A stretch of DNA of 64,000 bases from positions 3,348,001 through 3,412,000 of the forward strand of contig NC_035790.1 in NCBI RefSeq assembly GCF_001653235.2. Reading direction: 5' to 3'. The DNA comes from Pochonia chlamydosporia 170 (lineage: Eukaryota; Ascomycota; Sordariomycetes; Hypocreales; Clavicipitaceae). Below are positions 55,001 through 64,000 of this stretch, one piece after another. The translations under genes and the position numbers were made by a program. A model generated the notes under the pieces. The model was not told the DNA's origin and ran no database searches. It saw only the letters and a list, made by a program, of their open reading frames with translations. Position 1 is the first letter of the stretch. Each line of letters begins with the position of its first letter.

Positions 55001-56213
55001 GGCTTTTGCTTGAGTTGCGGTCTTGTCAAATGGAATGAAATTGAATGCTGGTGATGTAGCTCTGTGAAGAGTTGTGAATAATCTATTCTTGTCTCTTGAG
55101 AGAATTACTTGTTTTTGATACACGTACGGATTTAGTTGTTTGTTATTCTTTTATATCTACTGCTCTTACAGCAACTACACTTATTTACACTTTCGGACCG
55201 TAATTTGCCTTGTGATGTTGTGTCTCCCATAAAGGGGCCGAGTCTGAGGCGAGTATTTACCCCAGCCCCAAGTGGCAGTCAGCCCACGATTCGGACCAAT
55301 GAGAATGCACCAACTAACCCTAAGCGGCAACACAGCCATCTTCTCCGCCACAATTGGAGCAAACTAACATTGATTGATGTCACAAAGTGGGTCAAGGCTC
55401 CATGACAGGCATATTCTCTAGACGTCTGGCGCTTTTGACAATTTGACAATGGCAAAACTCAACGTCTCCTGTATTCTTTGCTGTTGGCACAATGTGGCGA
55501 AATTGCTCGCTTCCGGGTAACATCCACGGCAAAAAGAAAACCTTCCACATGGTCGAATCTTCGCTTTGTGTTTGAACTAGATCACCGCCTAGCGTACACC
55601 ACGATGCGCGTACTGTTTTGAACCTTGGTCACGGTCTGAGCCATATGTCGCATTGTTCAGCTAACCGCAATTACACTAATAACACGAGCATCCAGCGTGA
55701 ACAATCCGACTCTTAACTAGCGGCGATGCTTTCCAGCTTCCAGACGAATACTCTCGTATCTGGTCTTCTTTGCTCAACTCACCGTCGTCGATGAGCCATT
55801 CTTTTCGAACCGTGCTCGATGCGTAGATTTGGGGTAATTTGAGAGAGTCGCCATTCTTCATCTTGGAAGGTACACAATCAATCTGTTCAAAACCATCGAT
55901 GGCTGAGGTTTTGCTTTAAATAACTTTGTCGCTCTAACAGCGTGTATGCCATTGTTTTTAATCGTCAGCTACGACACGAAAGGTTCCCCGAAAGCGGACA
56001 AAACTAGACACAAGCATCCAGTGACAAACATTTTGACAATTATAGGCACAACAAGCACATACACTGTGGTAGCATAACGGGGTCGCTTGCTAAAACTCGA
56101 CCTAACATTGAAATGCAATGAATACGCTATTGTACAGTTTGACATCCTCCAAGTACTCCCTGCCTTTCTTTCCACCGACCAAAGTCGGCACCGAACTTGC
56201 ATTCCTTGACGTC
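55001..56213. other. intergenic between the two VWA genes
   Basis: A short ATG frame on the minus strand at 55676-55861 (61 codons, starting MKNGDSLKLPQIYASS) is the only candidate. It has no known domain and may be a remnant or a chance frame. No other gene is supported. Confidence 0.35.
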
Positions 56214-57325
56214 TCATTTTTTGCTGTCAAGCTTCATTTCGTCGATTCGTTTGTCCACAGCTCCGAGAACGACTTTGAGAATCGCCTCACTGGTAAGTTG
56301 CTTGACGTGTCCGCTCTCATCCCACTGGCAGGGCGTCGTATCGACTATGTCTCGAGGACACTCCTTTCCATGTTTCAGCTCATTATCGAGTGCATTCAGA
56401 GCCTCTGTTGCCTTCGTGTCCGATCCAATCTGGAAAAATTGAATCCCGAACTGAAAAGATGGAGCGTCAAGATCTTCAAGCTGTCTCACGATCTGGAGTA
56501 TCACTGTCCCGGGGTAATCAGTAGCGTCCCCGTCAGTAATGATAATCAAATTCATAGGTTGGACGTCGCGTATGGATCTCTTTTTGCTCTCCTCGGCGTC
56601 CGCCATTTCCTTTCTGTACGGTCTGAAGATGTCTTCTAGGCGGCTCCCTGTCGGAGTTAAGCCGCGAGCAATGACCTTTGTAAAGATCTCGTCGACCTCT
56701 TTCGCACTCTTTATGTTGTAGTAGCCGCCGGGTGCTTTGCCTGGTTCTGATGTAAGAACCATTTCGCCGTTTTCCCCCTGCTTAGTGGCCCGGTGATTCA
56801 AAAAGTGCATATCAATACCGGTGCCATCGTACTTGACGACAACTTCTGCGATTGCCCCGAGAGCTTCACGTGCTTCTTCTTGACGCGTGACACCGTCGGC
56901 TCTGTCTGACCAACTCATAGAAGTAGAATCATCGATGAGAAAAACAGTATCAAAATTTGACAGGTTCGCATAACGGTCATTGTCCGAGAATTCCCTGGGC
57001 GGCTCTGTGACAGTCACTGCAGGTGGTGCAGTAGTGGCAGTTGGTGTGTATGGAGGCGGGGAGTCTTCAGGCGTAGAGTTAAATGCAGCTGATTACGTCA
57101 GGTAAGTTTCATGAAATTAAGTCTCTCAGTTACGGGGATGGCCTTACAAGAACCACCGGCACCTTTCTCAGATGGATAGTCTGGAGCTTTTTCAGACTGC
57201 TCCGCCTTATTTGAAGACGAACGGTTCCACGGCATAGGGGAAGTTGATCGGCTTGGTGCTCGGCTCCCTGGTTGGGGTGAGGGCGTTCGGAGAACCCTAG
57301 CTTTCAGGTCTTGAAAGAAAGACAT
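56214..57325 (-). CDS. von Willebrand factor A domain protein with PPxY motif (copy 2)
   Basis: Two exons on the minus strand, 57325-57148 and 57088-56214, give 350 residues. The intron (59 bp, phase 1) sits at the same place relative to the domains as in copy 1. The N-terminus is again a short amphipathic basic helix (MSFFQDLKARVLRT), then a Ser/Pro-rich linker, then PPPYTP (PPxY, residues 70-73). The VWA domain starts with FSDNDRYANLSNFDTVFLID, nearly the same as in copy 1, with a complete metal site: DDSTS (D112), Thr in GLTPTG and Asp in TDGDATD. The domain is longer than copy 1 by an insert around KQGENGEMVLTSEPGK. The two genes are a tandem duplication that has diverged. Function unknown; PPxY suggests contact with a WW-domain protein. 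Confidence 0.85.
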
Positions 57326-58590
57326 GGTTGTTTCTCCTTCTCGTGGGGTGGGAAGTACTTGTGCTGAGTTTGTGCAGGAAAGATGTGTGTGATGTGATGG
57401 GTAAATTCTCCGGTAAACGTAGTGGTGCGTTGTGACCTTTTTATGTTTTGAGAAAACGGGGCTGTGATCGATGAGATGCAGTGAACACACGACGAATTTT
57501 GTGAACTAGCCTTGCTGGCAGCCAAGGTTTAATGTGTTGTGTTTGTCTTCAGATGGTGTGTGTGCAGGTTCAGGTTACACAGCCGCAAAACATCCTTGAA
57601 ACAAACGGTGTATTAATCATTGCAGCTTCAGTAAATACGAAAGTAGTGGACAATGACCCGTGGGAGAATACCTGTTCACGCTTGAAACATTTTTTGAACA
57701 CTACAAGGTTGATAATCACATTTTTCAGTCAAATATAGTTGTAAATTTGTTCTCATTTTCTCGTATGCTTTTACATTCTGAGTAAACTTGCCTTGTCACG
57801 CCAACTAGTGTTTGGTGCTGCTGTGCGGCTCTGTCAACAAAGCCAGTCACAAGGGTTACACGACTTGGCATCATAGAACGCTAGGAATAGAACAAAGAGC
57901 AGATTATGGAGTACAGGACAGGAAATTAGACTAAGTATTCCTTTAGGCACAAAGAACGGTTAGACTTGGATCAAACTAAGGAATTTTAATGACCCAAGAG
58001 CTCAGGAGTAGGTATAAACTAGTGCTTTAAGTCCTGCCATCGCAGCCCTTGTTGCTGACGGAATATAGCTTAGACTATCTCTCTGCATTAGCAAAGAGTT
58101 CTCTTTTCCTAGCCAAATTACCTTGCAGTAATGTTCTTGTACGCTTGTAGTAGCTACATTATGGAGAAGAAGCACAGAACCACTGCTCAGGCACTCCAAG
58201 AACAATCGACATGAGCCTCAAAATTGCAAGTGGGTGGAATCCCACAGACCAATCGGAGTGTACCGTGAAGCCATAACGAGCAACACAGTCGTCGTCTCAG
58301 CTAGAATGAGAACCTGCTGAGGAGAGGATACCATGACAAGGCACGGTGCCAGCAAATTTAGTTCCAATCGTGCTAGTGAGACCAGACTAGGCGCCACTAA
58401 CCTCTGTGCTCAATTCCAGGCACAAAAGGGGGTGATTCAGGCTGATACTATTCAATGACTGTGAGCGTCATAGACGTGTTCACTATACGCCTATGCAAGT
58501 TATGAAAAGTATATCAAAAGCCGACAACCCGATGGCGACCAACAGGTTGGCCACCTAAAAACTTGTTTCAAGTAGAAATCCAGTGATAAA
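57326..58590. other. intergenic, AT rich, no gene seen
   Basis: The 1.27-kb gap is upstream of VWA copy 2 and downstream of the kinase-like gene. Composition is AT rich. Short frames carry no recognisable sequence. Confidence 0.45.
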
Positions 58591-59457
58591 TCAGGAAAGC
58601 CTGAGAATGAATTCCAGAAGGATATATTCGAAATCATAGCGTTTAGTGAAGAGAGACGGAAGATGCTGGCCCAGTGTTTCCCAATCAATATTGTCCATCC
58701 CTCGCAGTGCAAAAACATATTCCCAATACTCTGGGTACCATCCTGCATATTCCCAGTCCAAAAGAGCAACGATACGGCCCTCAGATATTAAAATGTTTCG
58801 TGCGGCAATGTCACCATGCGTAAACACAATGGGATAATCAGCACCAAGCTGGGTCGTAATCTGGTGCCAATACATCGACTGCGTTGGTAACCGCATCGGC
58901 GGCCGAACAAGCCACTCATGAAGCTCGGTCATGGTGCCAAACGGTCCGCCAGAGCGCGTCATGATGCAGGGAACCACAACACCCTGCCCATCAAGGCGGC
59001 CGAGATGGATGCCACCAAGGGCACGCATTTGGGCGATATAGTCGCGAAGCTGGGCCATGATATTTGAGCGCTGGTCAGGTGTAAGCTCCGGCCATGCCTG
59101 TTTCAGTGTCTGACCTTCAACGTATGTCATGGTAATGCGGTCCCAATCGCTGCTGATGACTTCAGGTACGGGAATCGTAGTATGTGCCTTAATGAAGCGC
59201 AGCACTTGCGCTTCGTTGGGATGGTCGTTCGCACCCATGCCGTGAGGGTTTATTGTATATTTCGTGACAGCATCGCCGTGTCGCACGGCATATTTATCGT
59301 TGCAGTGATAGATGATCTCGCCTTCGGGATATGGGGCGGCATGTCGTTGAGGCGGTGGTGAATCGCCATAAAGAGCTCTCGTTCGATCTTGCAGCTTTCT
59401 TTGCTCCAAGCGATTGAGTGGCCGTGGGGGCTTAGTTCTCTCGCTATTTGACATCAT
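58591..59457 (-). CDS. aminoglycoside-phosphotransferase-like small-molecule kinase
   Basis: A frame of 288 residues begins with two consecutive ATG codons (59457, 59454). It belongs to the APH/choline kinase-like superfamily: ATP-binding N-lobe features, a VPEVI strand followed by TMTYVEGQTLKQAW (hinge), then the catalytic loop THGDIAARNIL (Brenner motif H-G-D-x4-N) and the metal-binding LLDWEYAGWYP. These fungal proteins are numerous and their substrates mostly unknown; antibiotic resistance should not be assumed. The end (FEYILLEFILRLS) is a plausible C-terminus. Introns are not needed. Confidence 0.88.
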   Translation of the reverse strand: MMSNSERTKPPRPLNRLEQRKLQDRTRALYGDSPPPQRHAAPYPEGEIIYHCNDKYAVRHGDAVTKYTINPHGMGANDHPNEAQVLRFIKAHTTIPVPEVISSDWDRITMTYVEGQTLKQAWPELTPDQRSNIMAQLRDYIAQMRALGGIHLGRLDGQGVVVPCIMTRSGGPFGTMTELHEWLVRPPMRLPTQSMYWHQITTQLGADYPIVFTHGDIAARNILISEGRIVALLDWEYAGWYPEYWEYVFALRGMDNIDWETLGQHLPSLFTKRYDFEYILLEFILRLS

Positions 59458-59484
59458 GTGACTCTTGTACGATGCAGCGGATCA

Positions 59485-59784
59485 CTATCTGTTCTCGGCC
59501 AAGATGGCGAGCAAAAGTTCGTTGAGAAAGCGGGATAGGTTCACTGAGACGAGGTCGGCACTGGTGAGGGGTTCTGCAATGAAGTCGATCGGGAGTTGGT
59601 GAATAACACCAGGTGTCTCCTCTGTTCCCAGCACTAGTAACGGTTCTCCTCTTGTACTACTTCCAATTCTGCAGTCAATACTGCTGGTGTCCCGCTTTAC
59701 ATGCAATCCGATCTCGCGGTGATGACTGTTGAAACGGGGAGCATTGATATTTGACCAGAAGAGGAGTCGTTGACGATCTGGCAC
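59485..59784 (-). pseudogene. ATG-less frame upstream of the kinase-like gene, possible remnant
   Basis: A 99-codon open stretch on the minus strand starts at GTG, not ATG, and stops 27 bases before the kinase-like gene. It reads like real protein (RQRLLFWSNINAPRFNSHH early, LSRFLNELLLAILAEN at the end) but has no upstream start and no clear acceptor site. It may be the last exon of a gene whose 5' part is lost or not recognised. No family known to me. Confidence 0.25.
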
Positions 59785-60629
59785 CCCACTTTGTCACGAT
59801 AAGCTAGCAGACATTCTGAGAGCGTGGACCAATGAGTGCGCTGCAAATGATCCTAAACGGTAACTCGGCCACTCTTGCGCCAAATTGGGAACTCTCAGAA
59901 GCCATCAGTACAAATCAAGGACGGTGTGAAAGCATTTGCACGAACCCGGTGATGATGCGACGAAACGGACATCAGAACTCGAAACAGGAGCGAGAGTAAC
60001 TCAGTCACACGAGTTTGCTACAGATCCTACAATGCTGTTAGCCTGTGAAGGTGGGAAAGACTACCTTCCTCGCTGCAGATAGTTTGCTAGTGTTGGAAGT
60101 AAGCCAACCTCGCCCGGGTGTCTCCAAACTCATATGAACAGTCTTCTAGTCACGACGTCGACCGAAAGAGTTCTCCTGGACGGAAATGACGGACGGTATG
60201 TTAATATCATCAGTCTGAAGCAGATGTATGGTCAACGGAGCGGCCCAATTCGTCTGATCTGTGTTGATCAATAACCTCAGTCAAAACAACTCGCAAAATC
60301 ACCCTGAAATACATCCTTACCTTTTTTGCAGAGACGGAACTTGGCCCTCGAAGTTACTCCAGCTTTTAAAACAATAATCGACTATGAATATATCAGGAAC
60401 TTTGAGACTTTTATCAAGAGCTGCTCAGGTCACCAAGGTATTCAGCTCTTTCACCAAACCTGTCATCTCACACAACATACTTTAAACCTCCTCATACATT
60501 CGCTAGAGACGCTGTTGGCATGTTAGGCGGCCTGGGACCTTTCTACCCAGAAATATAGCCCTACGGATTGTGCAATTTCTAACGGCTACATTCAACACAC
60601 CTCAAGTTTAAGTGTGATGTAGATGATAA
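59785..60629. other. intergenic, no gene seen
   Basis: These 845 bases show only short frames. One at 60326-60526 (+) is 66 codons but begins without a convincing context and has no recognisable domain. Confidence 0.4.
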
Positions 60630-61070
60630 ATGATGAATCATGTTTCAGCAGTAGGTCTCCTTTCTAAGACTTTCTGTGATTCCCACTTTAGGAGCCAGCT
60701 GAGCCACCAGAGCGATCGACTATATAAGGATTTGTCGCAATCCCAAATGGAGCATGGTGGCAGAGCTCAAACATGCGGCGCCTTTCTAGAAATCCTAGAG
60801 AACCTTGACTCCAGACGCCAGAAAATAGCCAAAGACTGCGTTTTTAAAAGGAAAGTTCCCGAACAAAGCCGACAACATCCGAGGCAAAGTGTAAATAGCC
60901 CTTCATCTCTTCAATTGGACTATGGAAGAGTGGCTAATATTAATTTCCAACAGGCAATGAGCGGACACACGTCTCGTGACAACATTGCGTTGCCTATTAA
61001 AAATACGGGTTATCAGAATGGGATATGTCGGTTGTCATACGCCTTGGGTTTGAGTTATAAGACCTATTGA
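60630..61070 (+). CDS. doubtful hypothetical protein
   Basis: An ATG frame of 146 codons stands alone. It is hydrophilic, without signal peptide, membrane segment or known domain. Its only feature is a helical stretch with GGRAQTCGAFLEILENLDS. It may be a remnant of a larger gene or a chance frame. Kept at low confidence because it is the longest ATG frame in the final 4.5 kb apart from the 62-kb cluster. Confidence 0.2.
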   Translation: MMNHVSAVGLLSKTFCDSHFRSQLSHQSDRLYKDLSQSQMEHGGRAQTCGAFLEILENLDSRRQKIAKDCVFKRKVPEQSRQHPRQSVNSPSSLQLDYGRVANINFQQAMSGHTSRDNIALPIKNTGYQNGICRLSYALGLSYKTY

Positions 61071-61966
61071 CTCATTTACCTACCTCCATCTCAGGTGTTA
61101 CATGCGTGCGCATGTGGTAAATTACCATGCAATGTCACATCAGTCCGACGGAGTGCTATCACCCCGTTTTTGCTGGCAGCATGTCAGTTTTAATGTTTAT
61201 AATTTTTCTTATTTCTAGTACTCCACGGGTGGTCCATTGATTCATTGATATTGCTAAGTTGCGGCGAGGTGTACCATACCCCTTCCTCGTAGGTGTATTA
61301 TCATCAGGATTGTTTTCCGAAGACCAGCTGCTTGCCCATTTACTATGCTTATCTTATACTGGTAACTTAACCTAGGCAGAAATTGACGTGAGAGTTGCAG
61401 TTTCGCGGCTTGAAAACTTTTAGCTTAGGATAGTCAATGTTTTCCTACTTGACTTGAGCCCATTTCACTGGATGCAGTTAGGTGGTCTGATCCAATTGCT
61501 ATGTAGGTGTCTAGACGTGGAGTTTATTTCTCCGCACCCCGAGTTTGCGGCTACTCAAGGCTTGTGAAGATATTCACGAATCAGTGTAAGTGGGTAGAGT
61601 GTCGATTCGAGTTAATATCTGCATCTACGGACATTTATCGCTACTGACTCGGCTTCCGGCCCATCGACATATAGCTATATATGAGTCATTCACGGAGAAT
61701 AGATTAATTGTATTGTCTACCCGAATTTAGAAAAGCGGGAAATACAACGATTTAACCGATACTAAGGGATTTGTCTGTTCTAGATGCGCTGACATTCAGT
61801 GACATTCTTGTGGTGGAAACGGGATGCCAAGATCTGTGATGGCCGGAAAGGGAAGGCCAGGGAGGTACAATTGACTCGGTCTGAAAGATTGTGCTCTGCA
61901 TCTAGAATTTAGAAAATACGTTTTACCGCTTTCTTTTCCCTTGTTTTTATTCCTTTCCGGGCTAGT
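61071..61966. other. intergenic with adjacent palindromes
   Basis: ACATGCG-TG-CGCATGT at 61100-61115 is directly followed by GGTAA-A-TTACC at 61116-61126, two perfect inverted repeats side by side. The rest shows no gene. Confidence 0.4.
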
Positions 61967-63205
61967 CTAGAGAATGATGGTATATAATACCATATACTTG
62001 GCCTCACGTGGACATCTGGGCGGCAAACCATGTGGCCACGAGTTTGAGTTCCACAGCGCATATCGGTCGGCTTCTGATGTACAGACTGACATGGAGAACA
62101 GGCGGGTTAGGGTTGGTGAAAACAGTTCTGATGACATCGACCATAAGCCATGGAGTACTCCATTTCGTCGTGGCGGTTTGAACACATGCAGGTACGTGCA
62201 TTCGCTGCAGGCACAGCATTTCACGCCTCGCATTGCCCAGACCGAGAGTGAAACTTGTGAACAATAAGAAGGAATCTGGAGGCGCGACGGCATTCGGTCT
62301 CCGTATACCGTCAATACTATTCGCTGCCATCACGGCTTGAAGTCGAATCCAGCCAGTACACCACCAGCTGGGCGTGTTTCGAAACCGACTCACACAAGCC
62401 GATTGAAAGGACGCCACAGGTCCAACGACCCAACAAGCCTCACGTCTGTGTCTCAAGTGGCGGCCATGGCGTTACCATAGCGCCTTTTCGTCAGTGGCCA
62501 CTGCATCTCAGGGGTATTTGTATCGCATGCTGACGATCCGGAAACATGGAATATGAAGGTCAATGGCGTTGGTACACATGTGGTAGTCTCGCGAATCGGG
62601 GTGGTAAAGCCACCACGCTTGTGAGGAGATTTCGGCAAACTCAATCGGTCGTGCTGTCCTAAGCCAGGCAGGGACTTTTCTGGCCGGCAACTTTGGCGGG
62701 ATATCTTGTCTTGAATCATGAATGGCGCCTTGCTATTGTTGTAGTCGTGGATATCTACGAGAAACCAGATGACCCATATACAGTACAGCCGTCACAACAT
62801 CGAGGCAAGCAGTGTCTTGACTCAGCTGAGTGTGCGAGAAGCGCTGAATCTTGCTTCTCATGAATACTGGACTATTGTCTGCCATCTCTTCTATTCATAC
62901 CGCACTCGAATCAGATGCCCTCCACAAACAAACGGTGGCTGTCTGATCGCCCTGCACGCCATTTGTTTCCATCCGTTCAAAAGAAACAACCACATTCTGA
63001 GACACCAGACGGAGAATATTGGCCGCTGCAAAAATATTTCCATTCGAACATGTAAGATGGCTCTTTTTGCGCAAATCTCGGCTAAGCTGTGAATATAGTT
63101 GCCTCTCCTCATCTGTGGCAAGCACGCGTATCTGACTACTGTCACACTGCCACTTTGAGGGGGAATACGCTCGCATGACATTTCATGCTGAATGACAGCC
63201 TTCAT
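61967..63205 (-). pseudogene. possible decayed gene in several minus-strand frames
   Basis: Several minus-strand frames overlap or abut: 62891-63205, 62508-62690, 62453-62719, 62004-62456 and 61967-62314. They have protein-like composition (many Trp, Arg, Tyr and Cys, such as SSQAWWLYHPDSRDYHMC), more than expected for chance frames. No single splice model joins them, and no family could be named. Best read as a degraded gene or one with several introns that I cannot place. Confidence 0.25.
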
Positions 63206-64000
63206 ATCGATTGAACCCTTGATGCCTGCACGTCAGCAGAGCCCCTCGGGCCGCGTGCCTGATCTACGCGTAATGTTTACGACGAGTTATCCCCGATGAA
63301 CATGTTGGTGGGAGGGCAACTTAATGTGATACACGTGTTGATTCTTGGCTCAAAGGTCAGGAAGCATGACTTGTCTGAGGGATAGGTTTCTAAACATACC
63401 CAGTGACTTCCAGTGATAGAATGATGAGTTTGAACTGTTGGATGTCAGCGTATTAGATGTGTGTCCAACTTGATGCCATGAGGACCAGTCGTTCATCTCC
63501 GGTGCAGCATCAAGGAAGCAAGCATCATGGGTAGCATCACGGCTCTAAATTGGGCACGGAATGCACGCCAGATGGGCAAAAGAAGCAGATGTTGAACTGA
63601 ATCTGGAACTCGGCTAGCTGCCATACACATCCATGACCATGCTCACGATACCTAGCCCCCAAGACGACCGCCTACCAACAAGTTTTCGTCTTGCACAGCC
63701 ATTTGGCCATATCATGTAACGTAGCTTAAATGTACCCCTTATCCTGGCCCTTGGCCGTCCGTCAATAACACTGCCCGCTGTTGGCATAGTTCTTCAAGGG
63801 GGATCGTTTCGTCTAAAGTAGTCCAAGTGGGCATTCGATTGACGTAACTTATGTTCACGTCTTATTGCTGGCATCAACAACCATGCCCCTATGCCTATGA
63901 CTAGATCGACATGCAGGCAGTATTGGGTTTCAGATTCAAACTAAGTCGGCCCCGTGGGTTTCAAAGCAAGCACGAAAGTGGCCACAAAAGTGGCGTCTCC
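63206..64000. other. intergenic, window end
   Basis: No frame of note occurs in the last 795 bases and no motif was recognised. Confidence 0.4.

Noticed and set aside
58591..59457. antibiotic resistance gene
   Set aside because: The APH-like fold is common in fungal genomes with unknown substrates; nothing in the sequence points to a drug substrate or to transfer from bacteria.

Overview
The window is nuclear DNA of a filamentous ascomycete (Pezizomycotina, Sordariomycetes, probably Hypocreales). The basis is short spliceosomal introns (45-90 bp, GT..AG, CTAAC-like branch sites), a mosaic of unrelated genes on both strands without operons, a Zn2Cys6 regulator with a fungal transcription factor domain, a HET-C gene, and the Pezizomycotina-type low-complexity insert in OMP decarboxylase. 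The order-level placement is inference. Exon coordinates were derived by hand from splice signals, reading phase and family conservation.

Left part (1-17 kb): the 3' end of a TCP11/SOK1 gene; a 3.6-kb gene-free tract holding old, diverged tandem and inverted repeats; SEC65 (SRP19); a complete cytochrome P450; a CCCH zinc-finger protein with a NYN/PIN-like core; a Zn2Cys6 transcription factor; and OMP decarboxylase (pyrG/URA3).

Middle part (17-46 kb): long non-coding stretches around a broken secreted-protein gene (Bys1-like, three in-frame TAG stops and a frameshift), then phosphatidylinositol synthase, and a divergent FET3-FTR1 pair whose shared 2-kb promoter carries three exact ATCWGATAA motifs, the binding sequence of SreA/Fep1-type iron-responsive GATA repressors. 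After that come a protein of unknown function, a calcineurin-like phosphoesterase, a PP2C phosphatase with a mitochondrial-like N-terminus, HET-C, and the sphingolipid fatty-acid 2-hydroxylase SCS7.

Right part (45-64 kb): an RBM39/CAPER-type splicing factor, an unknown coiled-coil protein, a four-helix membrane protein with a large glycosylation-prone loop, two paralogous von Willebrand A proteins that share an N-terminal amphipathic helix and a PPxY motif, and an aminoglycoside-phosphotransferase-like kinase. The last 4.5 kb holds only doubtful or decayed reading frames and has an accessory character.

The genes are mostly independent housekeeping or accessory functions. The one clear functional unit is the reductive iron uptake pair, in which FET3 oxidises Fe(II) at the cell surface and hands Fe(III) to the FTR1 permease. 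No tRNA, rRNA, CRISPR or intact transposon was found. I did not find a clearly new multi-gene system. The most interesting leads are the NYN-like plus CCCH protein, the PPxY-bearing VWA pair, the repeat tract at 2.6-4.8 kb, and recurrent GACCAG repeats in promoters.
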